From Lotus japonicus (taxonomy: Eukaryota > Streptophyta > Magnoliopsida > Fabales > Fabaceae), in contig NC_080044.1 in NCBI RefSeq assembly GCF_012489685.1, positions 24,284,369 through 24,348,368 on the forward strand: a stretch of DNA of 64,000 nucleotides, read 5' to 3'. Below, in pieces: positions 55,986 to 64,000 of this stretch. The translations under genes were made by a program, and so were the position numbers. The first letter of the stretch is position 1, and every line of letters starts with the position of its first letter. The notes below the pieces were generated by a model. It ran no database searches. It saw nothing but the letters and a program-made list of their open reading frames with translations, and was not told the DNA's origin.

Positions 55986-57627
55986 GGCTTAATTACACTT
56001 TTGGTCCCCAAACTTTGGCCTTCTTACAAAAATCGTCCCCAAACTTAAAAATTAGCAAAAAACGACCCTGAAGTTTACACCCGGTTGCAAAATTGGTTTT
56101 CCGTCCAACTTCCGTCCAAAACCTAACAGATTGCTGACGTGGTATTATTTTAATTAAAAAATATCAATAATTTAATTAAGAAATATAATTTTTTATTTTT
56201 GGGACTAATGACGGAGATAATCCGTCACAATTCACAATTCAGTCACCAAATTTCTTCATCTTCCTCAACATTACAGTAAGCATTTTCATCATCCTCTTTC
56301 CCTAACATTTTCATCACCTTCATCCTCAAACCAGAAAATCTCAATTGCACCAAACTAGACTTCCCCAAAACCCAAACTAGAAGCAGGAGATGAATAAAGC
56401 CCCAATTCCCTCAACCAAATCCCTAAGGTGCCAATCAGAAAGAGATGAAGGAGAAACTACAAATCCAAAATCCAAAATCCAATAACAGAACGGATCCCTG
56501 CTCGAGCCACTTCGTCACCTATGCTTCAATCTCCTTTTTATGATTTGGGTCTAGATTTGTTTGGATTGACTTCATCTTATGTTTTATTTGGCTTCATGGT
56601 TTGGGGCTTGGTTTTGAGAAGGAAGAAAGAGGGCAAGACATCTTAGATCAGTGTGTGTGAGAGATGGGTTTTGGGGGGATTTTTGCTATTTTTTATGGGA
56701 TTCTCTTTTCTTTATTCAGATTTGTTGGATTCATTCTCTATTTGTTTTTCTCAAGATGTCTTTCTCTTGTAGATTTGTTTCTTTGAGTTTCTGAAGAGGA
56801 CAACTTGCGACGACGCGACGGGTTTGGGGAACCTTGTCAAGAGAAGAACGAAGGATACGTGATATGAGGGGATGTTAGTGGTGAAGGAGGGGAACTGAGT
56901 CTCCATCGAGGAAGGGAAAACTTATGGTTGTCAGATCTTCGGTGTGGACGAAGGTGTGGTGTGGCGGCGGAAGATGACTGACAGAGTGTTGTTGCAGATC
57001 TGGTTCCATTTCACTGGTTCTCTGTTTGATGAATTTGGGCTTGTGAATTTGTGATTATTGGGGAAGAGACTGATGGAGATGATGATAGACAGATATCAGA
57101 GAATCTCGTGTGTTTTTGAGAGCTAAATCTTTTATTTCTCTGTTTTCTATATTACATAAATAAAAATTTGGTGCTGGTGGTGGAGGTTTTAGAGGAGCTG
57201 GTGGTGGTGTTGGGTGAGGGGGGTTGGCGGCGGTGGTGGTGCTGCTGGGAGGGGAGTTTGATGAAGATGAACAATAATTGATGAAAATGGAAATAAGAAT
57301 AATTTTAATTTTAGTAGTTACAAATTTTATGGGTTTGTATTGATGAAGATGGAGAAAGTGAGGAATGAGGAGGGGAGGAGGAGTGGTGGTTATAGAGGGG
57401 GACTAAAAATACAACTGACTAATTAATTAAAAATGATTTTTTTTTCAGTTAAAATTAATTTAGAAATGTCATGTCATCATTTTCAGTTAGATTTTGGACG
57501 GAAGTTGGACGGAAAACCAATTTTGCAACTGAGTGTAAACTTCAGGGACATTTTTTGCTAATTTTAAAGTTTAAGGACGATTTTCGCAAGAGGGCTAAAG
57601 TTGGGGAACCAAAAGTGCAATTAAGCC
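55986..57627. mobile_element. Long-TIR MULE with perfect 9-bp target duplication
   Basis: Terminal inverted repeats of about 155 bp (55986-56140 and 57472-57627) begin GGCTTAATTACACTTTTGG at the left and GGCTTAATTGCACTTTTGG at the right. AACAATTTA flanks both sides exactly (55977-55985, 57628-57636). Long TIRs and a 9-bp duplication are the Mutator-like signature. There is no transposase. The interior (56240-57400) is GC-richer than its surroundings and includes a Gly-codon-like GGT/GGTGGTG run at 57180-57250, so it may hold a captured gene fragment. Confidence 0.88.
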
Positions 57628-57636
57628 AACAATTTA

Positions 57637-60600
57637 TCATGGAAGGAAATATACATAGACAATTAAGAGAGAGAAGTATCACAAGGCAATAATAATTCAT
57701 GAAGCAAAAATTCGGGAATTAAACTAAACAATTTTCAAATAAGTATATACGTACCTTCTTAAATTTGGTTCATATGTTTTGCATATAGATGGTATAGGCT
57801 CAAACTCTAAATTTTTATTCATATGTAAACCCATGTGGAATTCCTTTGTATGAATGGGACACAGTAAAGAGGAAGGTGAACAAAATAATGAGGATGACTA
57901 TGATAGGCATCTTACTGACCGATGAAGTAGATATTTGTTTTTCTGAACAACATAACCATGTCGAGAGAAGTTAAGAAGAATAATTCTGAGCACTAGTGTC
58001 TACAGAAAAGAAACTAAGCTTAGAATATATTAAAAGACGAGCTATTTTTCAACCCTGAGTTTAATTATACGAAAAGCATACAATAAAAGAAAAAGTTGTT
58101 CACTACCAGAAAAAAACATGTTATTTTACATGCAAACTGATTTCCTTCTTCACAAAAATGTACACGAGAAATACTAACTAGATTCCACAAGCTGACACTC
58201 TAGACTTTAACATAGGGTCTCAATCACTATAGTGTAAATTGTTTTAAAAATAATAAATAAAAGAAAGGATGTAAATTTTGAAATCTAAAGGTGATTAAAT
58301 ACACAGGTTTGGGTAGAGAAATCCAAAACGTGCACTGAGTCTTATTGCAAATCAATCTAAACCTCTATTACGCATTCAAGCATCAACAAAGAACATCTTT
58401 ACTCTTTTGTTGATATTTGATTTTAGCCTCTATGTATATTCGCTAAAGTCAAATTCAACCTCATATACTAGAGTGCAAACCGAGTTGTGATTGTCAACTA
58501 TCTCCTTGATAATACTTGTAAGAGAAGTCCTTGATAATACTTGTAGAAGAAGTCCTTGATAATACTTAGTGAAAATCTTGGTGAATGACTTAAGACTGGA
58601 TGCAGCCTAAGTTGGGTGAACTAATCTCGTGTGTTCAACATCTATTTCCTTCTTTCTATTGCCTGTCAAACTCTAATATTCATCGTCCTCTGCATTGAAA
58701 ATCATATTGAAGGAAGATTTGAACAAACTAATATTGTTGTTTTAAAAGGTTTTTAAGTGACACAATTCAACACCCCTTCTTGTATTCCTACATTATTTAT
58801 CAAATTATACAGATCATTCTCATATCACAATATTCATATATAAACAAAATATCATAATCACAACCAACCTCATCAGCATATATCCACTCAGTCTCATTAA
58901 CCACATAATTCATCAACGTCATGAGGTACATATCAATTCAATCATCACCAAGCACATATCCAGTTAGTAACACGAGTCCTAACTATCTTTCAAAGGTAAA
59001 GACCTAAGCAAGAAAGCAATAAAAATTATCTATTCAAACTTAACCTTGTGCTTTCCAATTTTTATGGTCTCCAACCTTTTTCTTCTTTGTTGATGTTGTT
59101 GTCTTCATCAAAACCTAGTAAAGTTCAAGGAGAGAGATATTGAGACTTTTCTTCATAGTAATGATAAGTTCATAATAGCTCTATCAATCAAACGAGAAAA
59201 CACCACACCACACATAATGAAAAGATAAGGGGATGATGATCGATCACCTTCCTTAAACCCCTATGAGGGCCAAAGGGATCTTAGGGATTCCCATTCAGCA
59301 TTACAAAAAAATTAACAATTGAAATACAATTCAGAATAAGGGTAACGTAATGCATTGAGAAACTCATCTACACTAGCACACTTTAGACAAACGGTCATTG
59401 ACTCTATCATAAGCTTTCAACCATATATTTTTTCTTCACGCAATAATAGCATTCAAAAGCAATCAGTGCATTGTTCATGACCAGCCTACCCAAACACAAA
59501 CACACTCTAAGTACCACGAATAATACTCGACAAAATGAGTTTGAGCGCCAAAGTTGTTGTAATAATTTAAAAAAATGAAATAACAAAAGCTAATCAGTCT
59601 AGATTGGTTTGCAAATAAATGTTTTTTAACTTTGGAGATCAAAACCAAAAGAGTTTGGTTAATAACACCTGGTGAGAACCTCCCATGCAATATGACCTGT
59701 AAAATATAAATCAATCACATCATTCCCAATAATACGCGAGAGCTTGTTTTTAGAACAAAGCCCACAACCCATCCATTCCCAAGGACTTTTGTTGGATGCA
59801 TTAGGAAATTTTGTACACTTGATCTATTGATTTAAAACTTTGAAATGCAATGGTTTGAATTTGTCAAATTTATATTCTATATAACATTATTGAGTGAAGT
59901 AACTTTGATGGAGTAACTTAATCCCTTAATCAAAAATGCCCGTGAGTTGCAATAAAACACATAGTAGTTAGTTATAAAAACTAAGGTTTGTAGGGTGAGT
60001 GGTGACGATCAAAATTTTAAAATATTCAATTGCACAAAATACGTATTTAATAAAAAATAAAACATGACATAAAGTGAATAGAATGTCTAAAGAATTATGA
60101 TGATCATTTTTTTAAAGAGATGATGAATTTCTTTGGGTCTTAATCAAGACATTCACACAATTAACAGTCGTAAGACTAATTTTTCACTCACGTGCCACAA
60201 CTGATCGGTAAGAATTTTTCGATTAAAGATAATGAACATAAATGTCAGAAAGCAGTTAAAATTACTTAGTGAGAAAAGTGAGGTTCCGTTTTTAGTTTAA
60301 ACAACATTGTTGTTCCACCCCAATGAGGTGAAGGATCAAGCAAGTCTTGTCCAATCCTCTCTGGTAGCAGTGTACATGGGTACGATGGGTGAGAGAAAGA
60401 GAAAGTGAGTGAGAGACAATCACTGGCTATTGCGTGCCATGCCCTTGTTACATTCAGGGGCAAAATCAATTGATCATCAAAGCCAAAAAAGGCTCATTGA
60501 GTCCCCACACGGTCTGTGTCATCAGATAATGCCTATTTTATTGGTTCTCCAGTTTTTTTCACGTGGAAGTTCTCATCACCACAGCGCAATGTCACTCACT

Positions 60601-62185
60601 ATCACCTCTCTATCATTCTTCATTGTCATTTTTCAAAGGGGAACCCAATTATTTAATGTTGATAGTGAAATTTATCCTTCCCATCATGCCACGCCAAATA
60701 CCTTGTGGCCTCACAATTTCTTCATCACTTCACCTCTGCAATTTTCTTTTTTTAATAAATAAATTTCTCATTTTACTTGTTTCTCAATTCCTTTATACTT
60801 TTCTTGATAAAAATGGTAGATGGGAAAAGACACTTCTAGACCTATTAGACATAGCTAGTGCCAATGACATACGAAGGTGAGGATTGTCTCTTAACTATAA
60901 CTCCTATAGAGGCTAGCAAAAATCCACTCTAGTGACATGCTGGAGCGTCGGAGAATCTCCTTAAGTAAGGATGTCAACCAACTTGAAATATCTATCTACA
61001 GATGATTCGAACTCACACCTTTAGAGAGTGAGGTTCAAACCCAAATTCCAACGGCCGGCCGGACAAGTGTGCCGACTTGTGTTGGCCTTTATATTCAGTT
61101 TGATTTCATCATTAAGATATGAGTTTAATAATTATATATTTATTGTGAAATCTTACACAAATATTTAATTAAATTTTAGTATCTAATCACATATGATTAA
61201 ATTAAAATTAAAATGACATAAAAACAAATGAATAGATATTATTCGTATAAATGAATATTAAATTGTGGTTGTTTTTTTTTGTTACAAATTGTGGTTGTTT
61301 CATAACATGTCTAATTCTTTTAATATATATTTCAGGTTAGAGTGAACTATTTGAATAAATTGTATTTTAGCTAATATACTATCTATAATATAAACTCTGC
61401 TAGAAAACACCATAGATATTCTCTGTTCGGACAGTTACTAACCTCTCCCAAAAAAAAAGCTGTCTAAATGGATATGTGGATAAAACGGTGTATAGAAAAA
61501 CATGTACATTTCACTTTTACTATAAGAAGCGTTGAACATACTTGTTGTATTTATGTCAACCTAGAACGTTATCTTTTCTGTCTGAGGCTGAGCATTGAAG
61601 TGATAGCCAAAAGACACTTATCAGAACACATACCTGAAGAAGGTTAATAATAATCCCACTGAAGCTAGCCAGACACAACTGTAGTCTGTACAGTTCAGGA
61701 GTTTATAGGCTTCAGCACTTTTCAATCTTCAAGTTTGAATGCTACCCTTTCCAAAAACTGTGAGGGATTACTTTCACTTGAAGACATCCTTTCTTCCACT
61801 CTTCATTTAATGTGAAAACCAAATTTCTCACCTCTTGGAAGATTTGATGAAATTTGACTAATTTCATTGCTCCTTAAATGAATTATTCCATAGAATGCCA
61901 TTCAATTATTTTTTTCTTCAGATTCTTCAATATGTGATTTTCTGTATGGATTCTACACATACACACACCTATTAATTTTTTTTTTGTCATTCAATTACAT
62001 TAGCACCTGCTCATATGATAAAATAATCTGCATTCATATCAACTAACAAATCTCTGTGTGACTTGTCATGATGATTTTACTTTTATACATGGAAATTGAA
62101 CTTGTCTTTTATTTCTCAATGTTCATTTCACAAGGAATTGGTGGATACATGCTTAATTTTGATTTTTGTGTATAATTTTGGATAG
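57637..62185. other. Long intergenic region upstream of the phototropin gene
   Basis: No gene was recognised. It contains a lone CACTACCAGAAAAAA at 58101 (like a CACTA terminus), a three-copy 25-28 bp tandem repeat at 58503-58569 (CCTTGATAATACTTG unit), and CCGGCCGG at 61052. The part near 61500-62185 probably holds the promoter and a 5'-UTR exon/intron of the next gene. A GATAG acceptor ends at 62185. Confidence 0.5.
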
Positions 62186-62217
62186 GTGATACCCTAATTG
62201 AAAGTGGAAACTCGTTG

Positions 62218-63572
62218 ATGGAGAAACTGAAATCATCTGCTAATTATGACCCTGGTGCCAGCAGTGATGAACCAGGTTCATTTCCAATATTCAAACTCTC
62301 AGAGACTCAGCATGAAGATGAAGCAGGAAATGTTTCCAAGCAAGATAGAGCTTCGGTAAAAGCTCCCTCTAACTCTGGAACCAGCAGTAGTAGTAGCAAA
62401 CCTGTGAACAAGTGGATGGCATTTGATAAGAAACCTGATGATGTTGATGATGCAACTACAAAGGGTCCTCCTTCAGCTAAAAACATGTTGAAAGACAGTG
62501 AAGAAGCAATCATAGAAGAGAGAGCTGCTGAGTGGGGTCTTGTGGTGAACTCAGGAAATTTCAAAGCAGCAGTAGTAGAGGCTAGTAACTCTTTTGAGGG
62601 TGACAGGAGCAAAAACTTTTCAGATAGGTTTGTTGAGTCAACAAGGACTTCTGGTGAATCAAATCGTGGGTCAGAGTCATCATCAGGGTTGTTTCCAAGG
62701 GTATCACAGGAGTTGAAGGAAGCATTGGGTTCTCTGCAACAGACATTTGTTGTCTCAGATGCAACCAAACCAGATTGTCCAATCATGTTTGCCAGCAGTG
62801 GATTTTTCACCATGACTGGTTATTCTTCAAAGGAGATTATTGGAAAGAATTGGTGAGCATGTTCCCTGTCTTTATAGATGGCAAGATATTTGTTGTTTTA
62901 GTCTGCATCCCTAGCTATCCAAATGGTTTTAAAATTGGAGTGAAGCCTCAATTTCATCCCTGAAAGATACAACGTCGGGCAAGTTCATCACTGAAATTAA
63001 GGTAATACCTTAAGAAGTTCCTCAATGTGCTAATTGTTAGTAAAGTTGGTCCCTCCGTCAATTTATGTCAACTGAAGTTTAGAGAGGGACCAACTTGACT
63101 AACGATTGGCATATTCAGAGACTTTTGAAGGTATTTCCTTTTTACCGGGACAAATTTGAGGGTTCACTCTTTTAAATTGGGATTATGAATGCTGTTGCAA
63201 TTACATTACTATTGCAGTCGCGATGCAGTTGGGGAAACTTTTAAAACCTTAATATTGCTGTTATTATTGCAACTGCTACTGCAAATTAAAACCTTGGTCT
63301 ACCTGTTGGGTTGGGGATATAGTTTACTAGGTATTTAGCAAGAAAATGTAGCTCTTTTTTTAATCAAAGCAGCAAATTTTTGGTTACAGCCGATTTCTTC
63401 AGGGGCCTGAAACAGACCAGAATGAAGTGGCAAAAATTCGTGATGCAACTAAAAATGGGAAGAGTTATTGTGGCAGGCTTTTAAACTACAAGAAAGATGG
63501 AACTCCTTTTTGGAATCTTCTCACTGTAACTCCCATCAAGGATGACCATGGAAAGACTATCAAATTCATTGG
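62218..63572 (+). CDS. PHOT2: Phototropin 2, first two coding exons (partial, LOV1)
   Basis: The exons are 62218-62852 and 63390-63572, both with GT-AG borders. Together they encode 272 residues plus two bases, continuing beyond the window. Residues 1-158 are the variable Ser-rich N-terminus ([23 protein letters not shown]). From residue 159 ([12 protein letters not shown]) LOV1 follows, with [32 protein letters not shown], then [32 protein letters not shown] and [11 protein letters not shown]. Cys212 of NCRFLQ, which forms the blue-light flavin adduct, is encoded across the intron (TG|C). FPRVSQELK and [10 protein letters not shown] match PHOT2 better than PHOT1. Phototropin 2 is a plasma-membrane-associated blue-light receptor kinase driving the chloroplast avoidance response, phototropism and stomatal opening. 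The start ATG is the first in frame, 32 nt after a likely 5'-UTR splice acceptor. Confidence 0.9.
62939..63168. mobile_element. Foldback MITE in PHOT2 intron 1
   Basis: About 230 bp with diverged inverted arms (AGTGAAGCCTCAATTT versus AGTGAACCCTCAAATTT, and GTTGGTCCCTC in both arms). The flanks share TTAAAATTGG/TTAAATTGG, a possible target duplication. It occupies almost half of the intron. Confidence 0.65.
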
Positions 63573-64000
63573 GTTAGTGCTGCCTTTCCTACCTGTTTTT
63601 TCTTTCCTTGATATCACAGGTTTTGAATTTGATTATTATATATGTAATGCTTGTGTGACTTTTAGTAGTAAAAATTCACATGAAAATTAAATGTCCAACT
63701 GGTTAACTGTCAATGTGTTGTTAGGAGTTTACTTAGTAGTAGTTAGTAGTTAGTACCTGGTCTTTAAGAGCTTGTCTTTGGTGTTTAAGGTCTAACTCAA
63801 TTCTAAAAGCGTATGCATAGAATAATTTGGGCATAGCTAATGTAGAATGGTTCCATATATGCTTAAGAAGGAGTAAAAGTTTTCCTAAACAATACAGGGG
63901 AGCTGAATCATATAGACTAAAAACAATAAATACAAAGATTTGGTTAGCTAATACAAAGTGGTGTGGAGGGAAATCTTTGCCACCATCATTCTCCATAATT
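63573..64000 (+). other. PHOT2 intron 2 (partial)
   Basis: Follows the GTTAGT donor at 63573. It contains no LOV coding continuation before the window ends. A - strand open frame at 63733-63996 has no motif I can name. Confidence 0.55.

Noticed and set aside
58101..58116. CACTACCAGAAAAAA, resembling a CACTA terminal repeat
   Set aside because: No partner terminus, subterminal array or 3-bp duplication was found nearby, so a whole element cannot be supported.
60899..61080. Possible SINE-like or repeat segment with GGTTCAAACCC
   Set aside because: A box B-like string alone is not enough; no box A, tail or target duplication was seen.
63733..63996. 87-codon open frame on the - strand in PHOT2 intron 2
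   Set aside because: No motif, no upstream promoter signal, and it lies inside an intron of a gene on the other strand. It may be repeat-derived, but I could not name a family.

Overview
The window is plant nuclear DNA and almost certainly comes from a legume (Fabaceae). Genes have introns with GT-AG borders, intergenic DNA is AT-rich, and the repeats are typical of plants: a Sirevirus-type Ty1/copia element, a plant L1 LINE, CACTA, MULE, Helitron, Stowaway-like MITEs and SINEs. I cannot name the species from sequence alone. There are no prokaryotic features and no CRISPR array.

Only three host genes are visible. At the left edge (439-589, + strand) is the last coding exon of a plastidic glycolate/glycerate translocator (PLGG1-like). 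It converges with a complete four-exon gene on the - strand (1597-4330). That gene encodes a 460-residue, seven-helix DUF3537 protein of the plant gustatory-receptor-like group. At the right edge (62218-63572, + strand) are the first two coding exons of a phototropin of the PHOT2 type, ending inside LOV1. Its flavin-binding cysteine codon is split by an intron.

The roughly 58 kb between these genes is mostly layered mobile DNA. From left to right it holds a foldback MITE (4.7-4.9 kb), a 5'-truncated dead LINE (5.1-8.6 kb), and a 25.8-kb LTR-internal-LTR-internal-LTR Sirevirus complex on the - strand (9.0-34.8 kb). These are followed by an inverted truncated relative of its LTR (34.8-35.6 kb), a solo LTR with a perfect 5-bp target duplication (36.0-37.2 kb), a non-autonomous Helitron that carries a SINE (37.9-39.8 kb), and a decayed CACTA element with both of its genes (40.4-50.9 kb) that contains a three-level nest of TIR elements. 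Last come relics of a 'putative plant transposon protein' gene with local repeats (51.1-55.4 kb) and a long-TIR MULE with a perfect 9-bp target duplication (56.0-57.6 kb).

The Sirevirus complex is the most informative part. It carries gag, pol, a 1001-codon env-like ORF and, on the opposite strand, a 130-codon coiled-coil ORF with its own TATA box and a good start context. The apparent extra copy on either side of the 100-N gap looks like an unmerged contig overlap. The two pieces are about 6.14 kb long and differ only by eight small indels, all within 1.4 kb of the contig end. The right-hand copy is a deletion derivative with two nonsense codons in pol. The middle LTR is a mosaic of the outer two, and the outer flanks do not match. 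Together with an inverted LTR cut exactly at the complex border, this points to recombination between two formerly separate insertions.
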